From Litoditis marina (lineage: Eukaryota; Nematoda; Chromadorea; Rhabditida; Rhabditidae), in assembly GCA_964036275.1 (NCBI GenBank), contig OZ038433.1, positions 7,543,048 through 7,607,047 of the forward strand: DNA of 64,000 nt, in the 5' to 3' direction. Each line of letters begins with the position of its first letter. The first letter of the stretch is position 1. Both the position numbers and the translations under genes were made by a program. Below are positions 45,420 through 57,892 of the stretch, in pieces. The notes below the pieces were generated by a model. It was not told where the DNA came from. It worked only from the letters and a program-made list of their open reading frames with translations, and searched no databases.

Positions 45420-48400
45420 TCACTCCATTCTGCTCGAGCTGGATCTATAAGTTCCATTGATGATGGCCAGCTGAAAATGGTCAAAAATGTCGTTCGAGAA
45501 AATAAAATATGTGTTTTCTATTATAAATCAATGGTCTCTCAGAAAGTAGTTGAAAAGTGTAGCGCCTTCCGTATGAAGTAACACATCGCCTAATTAAGTA
45601 TATACGAGTTTTATAATTCTTTGCTCTCACATCCCACATGATGGTCGGGACACCGGTATTTACCTACATTCGACCTCAGAAAATGTGAATACTGACCTGT
45701 ACAAGCTGTTTCTTCTTATAATCATCATACTGAGGAGTGAGAAGAGCGGCAATTACACTCATTCCATGGCGAAGTTTCAATTCACATCTGAAAGTAACCC
45801 ATTACTAGTCGCTCGGGGAACATTGACTTTTTACCCCCCACCTTCCTGAATTTGTATTGCGTTTGGGAAATTGTAGTTTGACCCCCCCCGTGGGGTGATA
45901 ATTCAAATTTATCACCTGTAATACAAAAGTTTGAGAGTGGGGGGGGGGGGGGGGGGTAAAAAGTGAACGTTTCCGGTATTGAAGTTCAGCACCCCACTCG
46001 TGGAAGTTTGACCCCCACCATTGACGTTCTACCCCCCGCCGACCCAGGTGGGGTAAATAGTAAATGCCGAAGTTGAATTTCGACCCCCCCCCCTCTCCTA
46101 GATTTTCAGGTTTTAGTTTGGGTGGGGGTTGAAGTGCTACGGGGGGGGGGGACCCGGGGGCGATACTTCAATTTTCCCGTCGCTCGGCATTGGCTAATCG
46201 ATTGGGCTGTTCTCAGTCGTTGTTAGAGAAATGAAGACTGAATAGGTTTTATGAAACCGTCGTTCCAAGCATACGGGCAATTATTCAGAACGATTGGCTC
46301 TGATTTTCTTTGATCAGCAAACTACAAAATTGAGAGAGCATGGAGGTGAATTAGGTTACAGACATCTGCGTCTCTATGACCTGCACACTCTCTCGTTGAG
46401 AGCGCTACAACAGTGACTTCCTAATTGGCAGGGAATTGTCTAAGTGGTAGGAGGCGGGATTTGTCGAGTGGATCGTCTGCGTATCTTTGATCTACATACT
46501 CTCTCATCTAGTGGAAACAATCAACGACCACTTTTCTTGCGATACTCAATCGATCACGTCATTTGCTGTTTTTGTTGGTGAAATACTGTACCTGGGTTGA
46601 TTGGTATCCTTGGCGGTGACAAGCACATGGAGGGGTTCACTCAGATGTTCCCAACCGGGTTTTCCGTGCAGACGAGCCTCGCGGGTCGGATTCTGAATAA
46701 CAAACAACTTATTACATTTGTCAATTTTACATTATGTTATAGACGAACTCGATGAGCAAAATGTAGTTTTTGTGAATCATTCGCTATACTGCGTGTTGTA
46801 ATAGTGGTAAGGACGAAGAACATGGAACACTTTAAACTCTCGAATAGTTGAGTTTTCAGTTATACTGTATCAGTTTACGTGGAAAAATTAGGGACTATAT
46901 CTAACACTCAAAGTGCAGTAATCAAATACTAGAAAGGAATTAGAATAATCTTTTCACCTTGACACTTCCCTTTCCCCGGATGAGAATGAAGCAGCCAGTC
47001 TGGGCCTCGAGCTTCTTGACACTCATTCCACACGGACCCAGGATACGACCAATCAGATTACATTTAGCGTTACTAAACATTAAAGGATTAGAGGTGGTAA
47101 TAAGTGACTATATTTCATGAGGGGGAGAAAACTCAATAATTATGAAATTTTCGCTTTGTCTCTTCAAAGAAGCGAGTATTCCGTTCAAAACCAGAGTCAA
47201 GGCAAAACGTAAAATCGGGAATCCAGTTTATATGCGTTAGTGTTTGAGGAAAGTTAGGAAATTCGGATAAGTTTCTAGCCAGGGCGATGTTGATTTTAAA
47301 TTTTTTCACGGGATTTTTATTTGTGAAACTTTTCAGCGTCACTCACGAAGGCAAGGTGGGGATGAGAATTTTGTCCTGTAGAACTATAGGATCGACGGGA
47401 GCTTCCATGGAGTTCTGAAAAAAACGAGAAGTAAACATTTATTGCGTTTGAATTCCGAGTTTTTCCCAACGTGCTCTCTGCAATCTAGTGAAACCAATAA
47501 TTATAATAAAATCTGTTCTCAATGTATCTGACAATATGATCGATAAGTTAGATCAAAAAACGCCTTTTCCAAGAAGAACTTGAATCTTGACTTAAAATGA
47601 AACAAATTTAAACATTAATCTCTTCCAAAGCAAGTCTTTACGGTGAATGTTGCTCCATCCCGCTGTATTTCTAGTTTGTTCCCGTTGCTTTTCAGTTCAA
47701 AATAGTACACGACGGCACGTTTCGACATCAAACTACAACAAAGATTGGGTGGTCCCCTGGTATTGGTCCCGTACCGATGGCGGCAGTCTGGCCGGTCCAC
47801 GTCCGTTGTTGTTGGAGTTTTCGAGTTGTCCGTTTGTGAAGATGGTGCTCCAAACCCGCTCGATCTCCTTCGTCAAAAGCATCTGAATTGACTTGATAAA
47901 CTTTAACTAAACTTAATTGACATAATTTCCGAGCATTAGGTGTTCGGGTTTCTTTGACAACTTGTAAATCTGAAAGTAAGCTAAAAACAGATAACCGTTA
48001 TCACTTTTAAGTAAATAATCGATTATGACAAAATTGAAAATTTTCTTTTGAAGCTTCCGTGTATTTGTTGTCACACCTACTAAGAAACAAGAACAAGTTG
48101 AATGAAAACTCGCGTCATTCTGATCATGTTTGAGTTTTCGCGTTAAAAAAGCGTTTTCTCGTTAAATTGCGCCCAACGTGTTCATAACTAGTAAAAACGT
48201 CGAGTGTTACGGGTTGAGTTTTTTGTAAAATGTTTTGTCTTGAACTCATTTAAAGATTAACTAGTTAGTATTTTTCCAAATCACAAGTATTATATTTCGA
48301 ATAAACTTACATGCAACGAGATGCTCAAAAACTGTAGGGCTTATAACAAGCGAGTAGTGAAATTAATTTTGGTCGATTAGAGGTTCGATTTCTCCCGGAG

Positions 48401-49004
48401 ACATAATTTACCACAAAACATATCTCACCCCAACATGTCTGAATAGTTCTGGCGATGATAACTGTATTTGGTTCATGTGACGCAGATCACGCATCAACTC
48501 GTCCAGGTATCTGAAACGGAACTGATCTTTGATCTAGGAATATTGGTCTTTGATCGGGGATGGACATCGGATTCTGTGTGCTGTAATCCTGTAGTTTCGC
48601 GACACATGGAACATATTTGTAAATGTAGAGAAATAGCATGAGTTTGGGAAGACGTAGGTTGATATCAATTAGGCTGGATATTAATGAGTGCGGCGTCAGA
48701 AAACGGAAAGTGAGTAAAAAGGAACTAGAGTAAAAGAGCAACACGGGAGAGATATATAAGAAGAGGTAGAGAGAAGAATGAAGGTGCAAAAAGAGACAGG
48801 CCGCGAAAGAGAGGGAAAAAAGACTAAAGATTTATAAAGATAGAGACAGATAGAGGTATGAAGATAGAGGGGGAGAGCAAGAGAGGGAGATGGCGAGAAA
48901 GAGAGAGAAAGAGAGAGAAAAAGAGAGAGGGAGGGATGGTACCTGGGAGAGTCCTCTACGGCCTGTTCTTCGCGATTTCTGTCCCCAGCCAGCAGCATGT
49001 CCAT
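45420..49004 (-). CDS. STAR-family KH RNA-binding protein
   Basis: Eight exons: 48943-49004, 48429-48510, 47775-47882, 47347-47414, 46958-47072, 46592-46692, 45697-45787 and 45420-45470. Phases agree; 225 residues. A QUA1-like dimerisation segment (about 22-60, [17 protein letters not shown]... with KEIERVW) precedes a maxi-KH domain (about 98-200: [38 protein letters not shown]). A short QUA2-like end, [16 protein letters not shown], follows. STAR proteins (Quaking, GLD-1, ASD-2) dimerise and bind bipartite ACUAAY-type sites to control translation or splicing. The KH loop is GPCG instead of the usual GPRG. The protein is short: no Pro/Tyr-rich tail follows QUA2. Nematodes have several such short paralogues; I cannot say which this is. 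The start is the ATG before the QUA1 exon. Confidence 0.88.
45815..46178. mobile_element. G-run element (copy 2, inverse)
   Basis: Inverse of 9964-10332, with runs of up to 16 G or 10 C. Lies in the STAR gene intron between exons 7 and 6, starting 28 bp from the exon 7 acceptor. Confidence 0.75.
48848..48935. repeat. GA-rich microsatellite
   Basis: GAGAGAAAGAGAG-type tract in STAR intron 1, ending close to the exon 1 donor. Confidence 0.85.
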
Positions 49005-49587
49005 GTTGAACCGTTTTTCACTCGATACGAAATAAGAATGAGCTCCGGAATGACTGGGAAACGGAAAAAAACGTAGACCGCCTTGGAAATACACGTTTTC
49101 AGGCGAAAAACCGGGCAACCGGCAAACGCGATTTGACGGGAACAGAACAGAAGTTTTCCGGAAATGGAAAGATTTTCCCAGCTGGCGAAAAAAGATGAAC
49201 TTTACGATTTCGTATTCTTGAATTTCGCTTTCCAAGAGTTCACTCTCTCTTGTTCTCTCGAGAATAAAAGGTCAATAATGTGTTTCATCAAGATTGAGGG
49301 TTACCTTTCCATTATCGTTCGAACCTCAGTTCTAACTTTGGCGTAGGGATCAGGTTCGCGGGCTCTCGGAATTCGGGAGGCAAGTTCGATACTAGAGTGA
49401 GTTTTTGTATTTGTAAAAATTATTTTATTTATTAACAATACCAAACGGGACAGTTGCGGACACGTTCTTGAATTTCGGTATTCCCCCCCCCCCCCAGATT
49501 GTACATTTTCCCTGCCGACAAAATCCTTACATTTCTAAGAATCAACAGCTGTAGCTCACAACGATTAGCGCCAATTTTCTGTAATTG

Positions 49588-49682
49588 GCCAGCTACAAAA
49601 ACGAGAGAGCATGCAGGTCAATGACGCGTAGACAGGCTAAGACAGTCTGCGTCTCTCTGACCTGCACACTCTCTCGTTCAGC
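49588..49682. repeat. Hairpin repeat, GAGAGCATGCAGGTCA family
   Basis: Arms AACGAGAGAGCATGCAGGTC and GACCTGCACACTCTCTCGTT around CGTAGACAGGCTAAGACAGTC. Relatives lie near 10345-10396, 46335-46410 and 61124-61216. Confidence 0.6.
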
Positions 49683-50412
49683 CAATAAAAAAGTGGCTGG
49701 CCAATTGGCTGGGAATTATCTGAAAGGGCTAGAGATTCATTTTGGTACACAGCCCATTCTGTTCAAAAACGACCGAAACCAAAGTACAAACAATGTAGTC
49801 TAAACCAATTTTATCTTTACAGCGGTTTTAACTACACAAAATGATTTTTAATGCTCAACCTTAGTGAAGGCACAAGTTTCAGAGCTATCAGGAATACTGA
49901 CTGCCGTAGGCTAACTGAGTTTCTGGTGTGGTTAACGGTTTAGAAAACCAGTTTTCGTGTTTGAAGCGGAAAATTCGAGAATCTCATTTCTAAATTCTAG
50001 TCGCACAGCACAGGTATAGTTTCGCATAACAAACAACTACGGTAATTCAGATCCAATATCGTGGTTCCGTTATTTTGAAAAAGTATTTGTGGGTAATAAA
50101 AATCGGTGAACGGTTAACCATGTTACGACACATAGTACCAATGATACCTCGTTATATGGTCTAGGTGTTTCGAAGTGAATTCGAGGCAAAGTGAAAGAAA
50201 TATACCCGATTACAACTAAAAAATAATAATTTTTTCAACTTTCATCAGGGAGAGTATATTAGGCGAAAAGGGTAGAGAACAACATTAGGATCATTTAAGC
50301 ATTGTAGACGGTTCCATTTGTCTCTATCTCATCTGCTAGCATTCAGTCCACACGTCCGCAGCCCCATAAAGTTGGAACGCTTTGTGCCAAATCTCTGCGC
50401 TTTTACAGGCGT

Positions 50413-50592
50413 TGTAGCAATCCCTCCAAAATCTCATGAGATAACTCATGAGCAATATCTCACGAACTTCTGATGAGATCCTGTTGATTGCCATGCTACA
50501 ACCTAAGAAACTCACGGATAGCTCATGAGGTGTTCATGAGAATCTCGTAAGAAACTCATATGAACTTCTCATGAAGGTGGTCGGATTGCTAC
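50413..50592. mobile_element. Short inverted-repeat element with CTCATGAG units
   Basis: Ends GTAGCAATCC and GGATTGCTAC are inverse. The interior has at least six CTCATGAG/CTCATATGAA/CTGATGAG-like palindromic units. Confidence 0.6.
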
Positions 50593-50872
50593 GTCGCCAA
50601 CTACAATGGCGCAAGAGTGTGTCGGTCGGAGAGACCCAGACTATAGGGTTCGCTCTTTTCGAAGCAGCGTTTGTAGTTTGATCCAAATCCCATTCGGTTG
50701 AAACTAGTGAATTCCAGCTTGAATCGAAACCTAACCCTACAAAGCTGTTTGCGCTCTCTCGCCTTTGTATTCGGAATTTGGTCAACCCAAATGCGACTGT
50801 TCAATAATCGACTGGATCGTTCTCAGTCTTTGTTGGTGAACTGACGACATCATTTCATGTTTCCTGTAAGGA

Positions 50873-53800
50873 ATGAGTGGAATGTTGTTCACGCGATCGC
50901 GGACCAATAGTCTCCAGAAGGCAACTGTTTTGGCCTCAGTTGGTACGGATGGAATCGATCAGAAGGTAAGCTGTAGCCGTATTCACCAATGTCGCGGGAA
51001 GCTAAAAAAATCGTCCCGACCCTTCCCGCGGGACGGCTTTTTCGTCCCGGACTTTTCGAAGTAAGAGGTGCGGGAAATAGCTTCTTGCGATCGCGGTGAA
51101 AATGTGGGTTTCGATTCGTAATCGACTCGTAAAATTTTGAGTTTTTCTATCTGCGCCCAGTTTTTTTGAGGAGAATAGCTGCGAAACGCTCCCCAACTCT
51201 TCTCACTTCTACCTAGAACTCAACAGTATGAACGCGTAACTTCTACTCGTCCCAGAATACGGAATATTTTTCGGTTTCTTTGAAAATCCGAAAAAAAAAT
51301 TCTATTGATTTGCTATTAAAAACATTCCTACGATTCAAATACATGTTGTAGGAGTTGAGCTAGAAGTTAAATTGACTATGAGCTATACGTTGCTACCTCG
51401 AAGTCTCACCTTCGCGATAACTAGTGAAGTTCGTATATATCCAGGCTTTGAGGTGCAGTCGTTGCAAAATAGCCTTCTCCATGCTTGACACCGATCCGGT
51501 GATATTCAAGCTGCAAGGAGAATACAACCAAAAATTTAAAAAAAAGTATGATTTTAGGTACAAGTCAATTATCGGATACGGAAAGTGGTTGGGAATGGTT
51601 CATTCGGTGTGGTTATTCTGGCTAATCTGGAGGATACCAGTGAGGCAGTCGCCATCAAACAAGTACTCCACAACCCCAAGTACAAGACCAGAGAACTGGA
51701 AATCATGCGGAAACTATCGCATCCAAATATCGTCAAGTTGAAGTGGGTTTTCCAAATTATACTAGAAGTATTTGGTATAATCACGTGAAATCGCGTGAAA
51801 ACTAGAAAACACCATCAGTTTTGCACTTTACACGGCGTTTTTTGAGTAGTGTTTTTTTTTGTTTTGTTTCGAAGAAAGATAAGTTAGACAGGATGTCTTG
51901 TCAGTTTACTATTGAGGTCTTTTTCTATGAAAAAGGCCGTATGCAAGAATGTCACGGCCCCCAAATTCTCTTTCTCGTTACTTCCAACATGGTTTGGCGT
52001 TGAGAAGTGGTTTGTTAACAATCCAGAGCTGAACGCGATTAACATCCTGAACTGAGTCCATTTTTTCTGTGGTTAACTTCAGATTCTTTTTCTATAAGAC
52101 TGAACCGAAGAAAGGCGATATTTACCTGAATCTCATTCTCGAATATGTTCCACAGACATTGTATCGGTGAGTTGTCTTCGCATTCGATTCTAAGCTTCTC
52201 GTGAATTTCTACAAAGCAACGCAATGAACTAGTAATGCGTAAGATCAGCAGTCACACAATCATGAAATATTTGATAGACTAGGCCAAACTAAAAACGAGC
52301 AACTTGAAACATATCTCTTCTTACACTTCATCTTCAGTGGTAAATTATACCACAGTTTGCTCAATACTCCTCTTATGTCAGTGAGTCAAACTGAGAACGT
52401 TTTCAATTATCATTAATCAGCGGAAAAATTAGGATCTATAGATTCAACCAATTTCGCAAACAGGGCAGCTCGGAACTACGCAAAACAACGACTGCAAATG
52501 CCGGTGATCTACATAAAGTTATATATCTATCAGGTAATTTTCACTGGAATTTGTGTTTTTCAATTCAAAACGATTCAAAATTGTCGATAGTTATGATATT
52601 AGAACTCTCTCAGAATGTGGCAGTACCTACACACTCGCTATTTTTTGAAAGCATCTACGATCGTTTGTTTCCCTATCTCTCTGTTTTTAGTCTGATTCTG
52701 TCGCTTTTTCGCATAGTGTAAGTTCAAACTAGAGCTACAATTTATATATTTGTGTATCTGACAAATTTCCACTCCTCCTCCGCTGATTTTGTCTTTAATG
52801 ATATATTTTTAAGTTGTTCCGAGGAATGTCCTACTTGCACCGACAAGGAATCTGTCACCGGGACGTGAAGCCACAGAATCTGCTCATCGATTCAGAAGTC
52901 GGCATTCTGAAAATATGCGATTTCGGCTCTGCCAAGACACTTATAAAGGTAAAGAAAGTGAAAATTGAGGCGTCTAAGGTATAGAAAAATATATCATCAT
53001 GTATTGTTTTTCAATGGGTAATGAAATGAGAGCTCAATTTGCGAACTCAACAAATGAAACGTGGGAAAATAGAGGAAAAGTGTTGCATAACTTAATAACT
53101 CAATAACCATCTAGAAAACATATTTTTTCAATCTATCCAACAGATTCGTGTATTTCAGGGTGAAACGAACGTGGCGTACATTTGTTCCCGTTACTATCGT
53201 GCACCCGAACTCATGTTCGGCGCGACAGACTACACGTGTTCAATCGATATTTGGTCCGTCGGTACCGTATTGGTGGAGCTATTTCTGGGGAGACCAATTT
53301 TTATTGGGGAATCCGCAGTCGACCAATTGGTGGAGATATTCAAGGTATATGGCGGAGGGGGGGGGGGGTGAACTATTTATGAGTTATAGTTTGCTACTGA
53401 TACGTATATATTAAAGGAATAATTCGGCTTAAACATCGCGATAGGTGATATTTTGGCAACGATTTCGTTCTCTGATGTTATTTTGATTACAAAAAATGCA
53501 AAATGATTAAGTACAGTACTTTTCGCGGGATTTGCCGATTTTTTGCACGATTGCGCAGAACGTTGTGGGCGGAGGGGTGGCGCGCAAGAGCTGCAATTGC
53601 CGCAGAACGGCGGCCCCGCCCACTCGCAAAGCAGCAAGCAAAAAACGCATCATTTTGTGTATTTTTATTCCTTTTATTTATATTTTTGTTCTCAATTTTG
53701 GCTGAAAGCGTTCATTGAGGGTAATTACTGGCATGTTTCAATGTGTTCACAATGTATCACATAACGGAAAGTCGTATAGTTTCTTCTCGCACGAATATTT

Positions 53801-56800
53801 CAATAATATAGCGTTTCTCTTTCTTTATTATTTCTTAGATCGTATAGAACGTTTTTCGAGATCATACCGCAACTCCTTTTAAATTATTCATTTTACAGAA
53901 CCAGTTACCACTGATTCGCCCGAAATGGAGCAGGTGAAGGAGACAAAATAACAATGTGCGTACACGTTGCGTACACGTTGGCCTTCCCAGTTTCCAGTAG
54001 AAACAGCCCACAATTGCGCTGCCTTTTGTCGGAGGTTAGTTATTGAAGTTCTTAAACTGTTGTTGTGTATCAGTTTTTTCTCGGTAAGATATAACATATA
54101 AACCCTTTTTCCGATTCGACCACGTGTCATGATTTCGTGCAGTGTTGGCGAAAAGGCCCGGTTCTAAGATCTGAATGGTTTTTGAGATAGATGTGGTTTT
54201 TGTTCGATTCAAATACGATCAGTATTATTCCAACCAGTTCCCAAGAAAATTGGCCCGTTTTGTGTCAAATCTGCTAGTGTCGTTCTTAAGTATTTGTTAT
54301 TTGTTTCAACCTGTTCCATATTACCTTGATTCAACTACAAATAGTACAGAGATCTAGGTCGATTTTCGCAATATTTCAGAGAAAAATCGAGCTTGGCCTC
54401 TTCCTCAAAAGTTTATTGGTCGCCTTTTATATTTCTTATACATGTTGTACCCAAAACTAATCTTTTTTAACACTCGTTTTTTACTAATATAGTATATTTT
54501 GCAGGACATATCTCTGAAAACTTGAAATGGCACCCGTTTTGCTCCGAAATTGGAGGTGGCTTCCTATTTTTGACTGGCATCAGTTGGTAGCGGCATAAAG
54601 GTTGGTTGAGAATTGGATATATGAAGTGTTTTTCTTTTTTAGTCATATATGTTGATCCAATACAAAACTACATCAGACATTTCTCTGTGTTGGACAGTTA
54701 GCTGTTTTTTTTCACGAATCATACGTTAAAATAACCATACCACATTCAACCGCCAAAAATTTCTTCTAATTTCGCCAAAAACGCGGAAATTGGTCTACTT
54801 TTCATGCAAAGTGATTCATTTTCATCTAAAACAACTAATTTTTTGGCGAATAGAAGAGTCGTACCTTACTGGTGTATAAAAACATAAACAACCCTACAAT
54901 TTAACTTCAACACTATGTATATCGAGATGTAAGGTGCATAGCGGTAGTCTGTATTTTAGATGCCAGTGAGATTCGACTTATTTTCAAAAAGAGACCCGTT
55001 TATCCTGATTGAAATACCGACTTGATGGATTTACTTTCTTGAAACTGACAGCCTGCAGAGAATAAAATAACGTTTAGTGCTTATAGAAGTAATGCCAATT
55101 GACCTCTCCATCTCCAGAACTATTCCAAATTTTTACATAAATAGTTGCTCGAGTCTGCAAAACTAGACCAGAGTTATTGTGTAAAGTTGTATAAAGTTAG
55201 AAGCATGATTAATGTAACTTTCAGATGACTGGTGATCCTTCCCAGAAAGAAGAGTTGAAGCAGAAACGAAGATAAAGATTTCAACAAAATCTGTGCTTCA
55301 TTGGGTTTAGCTGCTAATAAATAGTACATTTTCTATGTGTTCCGCCGTTTCACGTCGATTTATGTACTTACCAAAAATGAAATTGAGAGCTACTATGAGT
55401 GTCGAGAAATTCATTCTCATTACAACACAAGCGTCGTGAATAGTCTTTCTAAAAGACTAGCTTTCTCACGCATGGCAGTTATCCGAATCGACAAACTTGA
55501 GAAAAAAATGAAATTGCCCGTGAATTTCTTACCGTTTCTTGTTTTCGTTGATGTGATGTAAACCAAAATACATTTGCCAATTTATTCAGTGTTGACTAAA
55601 CTCGTTATAACTATGTTTTCACAATTTGCTCAGTAAAACTGGTTCCAATTGAGTTCAAGATTCGGCATGAAGGCAAGCGGCGAGAGAGTGCGGAGAAATG
55701 AGAGACGCCAGACACATGCAGCACCAGATAGCGCGAAATTCAAACAGGCCATTATGTAACAAATTTAATACAGTAGTTTTTATAGCTGGATCACTTTTAA
55801 TTCGAGTATTTTTGTTCTCAATCTTTTGCTGAACCTAATGCGCATCTTTTTTCGCAAATTTTGTTCGATTAGCTGTACAATTGAAATTTCAGGTTTGAAC
55901 CTAACTATTCCTTTAATCAAGAAGTGAAGGGTGACTATGGTAAACCTGTAGTTTGATGCCTCCAAACACAGTAATTTTTTAATTAGACCGAGGTCTCGAA
56001 TCTATACTGCAAACAAAACTAATTGTTTGTTAGAGAAAACATGGAAAAAGTTATAATAGTGCACCGCTTTCACGTAATATTCCACTTCCACCACAAATAA
56101 ATGAAAATGATGACCGATCATCCTATATGAATTTGAATTTGAACACATGTATAACCAGATCACTTGTAAGTAGCTGAGTAAAAATTGAAATCGAAATTTG
56201 AGCCAGACCCAAGAATAATCGAGAAACCGTGATGATTCGGTGTAAATTGTTTGAGGTGACTTCAAGTGTACGTATCTGAAATATCAATTGAAGCCCAGAA
56301 TACATATTCAGGTGCTAGGAACTCCAACGCAGGCTCAAATACAAACCATGAATCCAAAGTACAAAAATTGCTCTTTTCCCCAACTGAACCCCCTCCAATG
56401 GACAAGTGTGAGTGGCAAGGAATGAGTAAGAAAGGAATCTCAAGAAGTTTCAGAAGACGACCAAATAGAGGCCGTGTGTAGAAATATCCAAAAACTTGAT
56501 ATCGATGAATAGATTTGGCTTTTCCAAAGCGAACTTAGGGTGTATGCTGCTCTACAGGCTGCTCTACACCGCTCTATTTGTATTTGATCCCGTAGCTTTG
56601 AAAGAACTTAACAAGTTTTTTCAGTTGTCTGTATAAAGCATCCATCCTAAGAACAGCGAACATTTTGAAAAATGAAGTCACGGAAACCTTTAATTTCTGT
56701 GCTTTTAGATATTTCTCCGTCCCGTGCCAAATGAGGCAATTGATTTGATCGCGTCGATTCTGAAATATGCCCCCCTTGCACGACCCTCGGCACAGCATGT

Positions 56801-57398
56801 AAGTGCAAGTATTGATTCAATTATCAAACCCTTGCTCCAAACGCCAACGAAGGCGGTGAACGACAGTGTAGTCACGGTCCGTTCTACGCTGACTCAGTCC
56901 AAAGGACAAAAAGAGAACGATAATGATTGTCAAATCACCATGTTCTGAAATCGAAGAAGAATGCTACTACTTTCTATGCTTTTTTATTGACTAGGTCTAA
57001 TACATTCGATTATCGGTTTATCTAACGAACTGGAAAGTATCATCGCAGGCCAGTTCCACGTTGTACAAATTGCTTTTCAGATGAAATAACCAAAATTTTT
57101 CCAACATAATCATGTAGTCTACACATCACGGTTTTGTGTTATCTCAAATTTCTTGCGTCATGTGCGGTTTGATCGAGAAAGGATCGACGTTTGGATCGCA
57201 AAAAACAATGTTAGGATTAACATGAAGTTGAGGTTATGAGAGGTCAACAAACTTTAAAACCGAAAATTCCAGGCCAGTTCGCACCCATTCTTCTACGAAC
57301 TCCACTGTGCCACCGCCAAACTACCCTCGGGCAAACCCCTTCCCACCCTGGAATCCGACTCCGGTAGCTGGGAAAAGGAAGGCGAGGCGGCCAAATGA
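50873..57398 (+). CDS. GSK-3-like protein kinase
   Basis: Nine exons: 50873-50965, 51558-51742, 52083-52166, 52464-52533, 52814-52948, 53159-53344, 56312-56407, 56709-56798 and 57273-57398. Phases agree; 354 residues. All kinase landmarks are present: glycine loop VGNGSFGVV (42-50), VAIK Lys65, CHRDVKPQN (HRD 159-161), CDFGSAK (DFG 180-182), activation-loop Tyr196 in [13 protein letters not shown], and [11 protein letters not shown]. The phosphate-binding pocket residues known in GSK-3 (Arg in YKTRELEIM, Arg of HRD, Lys of GSAK) are kept, so primed substrates are expected. It is shorter and more divergent than C. elegans GSK-3, especially from PQLNPLQW on, so it is probably a paralogue. The N-terminus [16 protein letters not shown] holds an RxRxxS motif. 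The ~3-kb sixth intron holds no gene I can see. Confidence 0.92.
53345..56311. other. Large intron of GSK-3-like gene
   Basis: AT-rich, ~3 kb. A GC-rich patch with TGGGCGG and CCGCCCAC inverted pieces occurs at 53560-53630, and a decayed family H repeat at 54740-54880 (ends ACCTTACTGGTGTAT). No nested gene found. Confidence 0.6.
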
Positions 57399-57782
57399 CG
57401 GAAAATATCGATTTTCTCGGAATTCGACCTTTGAACCTATGATCAGCTACCTCTGCGTATTGCCATTGTGAAAATGAATATATCGGTACAGTACAAAATT
57501 CTTTAAAGGTACTGATACAAACCGTTGTGTCATGACACTTTTCATGCGGATTGAAAGAACTTTTCGAGCTAATTCTGCAATCGAAAATTCCCACTAGCGG
57601 GTTCTACACCCTTTCACTTGTATTTCTTTTTTTCGTAATATAAAACAACTAGAAATCAATTTTCATTGTAGCTATTCAATCAAATTTACATGCCGTCACA
57701 GTTCTAATATTAATTGCACGATATTACTGCTGTACACTTTAAGGTTATTCGGATGGAATACAATGATTACAACAATAATAAA
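57399..57782. other. Convergent 3' region, GSK-3-like / SLC6 genes
   Basis: No gene seen. AT-rich; AATAAA on the plus strand near 57777 is far (~380 nt) from the kinase stop. Confidence 0.4.
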
Positions 57783-57892
57783 ACGATCGATTGAATCTCA
57801 GAACATCGATCAAATATCAGAATATCGATGGAATCCTAGAATATCGATTAAATCCTAGAATATCTATTAAATCTCAGAATATCGATCGAATC
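57783..57892. repeat. ~19-bp tandem repeat overlapping SLC6 stop
   Basis: About six copies of a unit like AATCTCAGAATATCGATYA (plus-strand sense). The last copy includes the end of the SLC6 coding sequence and its TGA (57874-57876). Confidence 0.8.

Larger units (their letters stand above)
49005..50872. other. Divergent intergenic region, STAR gene / GSK-3-like gene
   Basis: 1.87 kb between the two ATGs. No gene seen. It contains the hairpin at 49588-49682, the element at 50413-50592 and a GTAGTTTGATC-type hairpin at 50650-50720. Promoters for both genes should be here; none was recognised. Confidence 0.5.

Noticed and set aside
51424..51741. 105-codon frame overlapping GSK-3-like exon 2
   Set aside because: Wrong frame for the kinase; joining 50965 directly to 51558 reproduces the GSK-3 sequence [20 protein letters not shown] without it.
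56799..56948. Read-through of kinase exon 8 into ...DNDCQITMF
   Set aside because: A GTAAGT donor follows AQH, and exon 9 ([10 protein letters not shown]) matches the end of the kinase domain.
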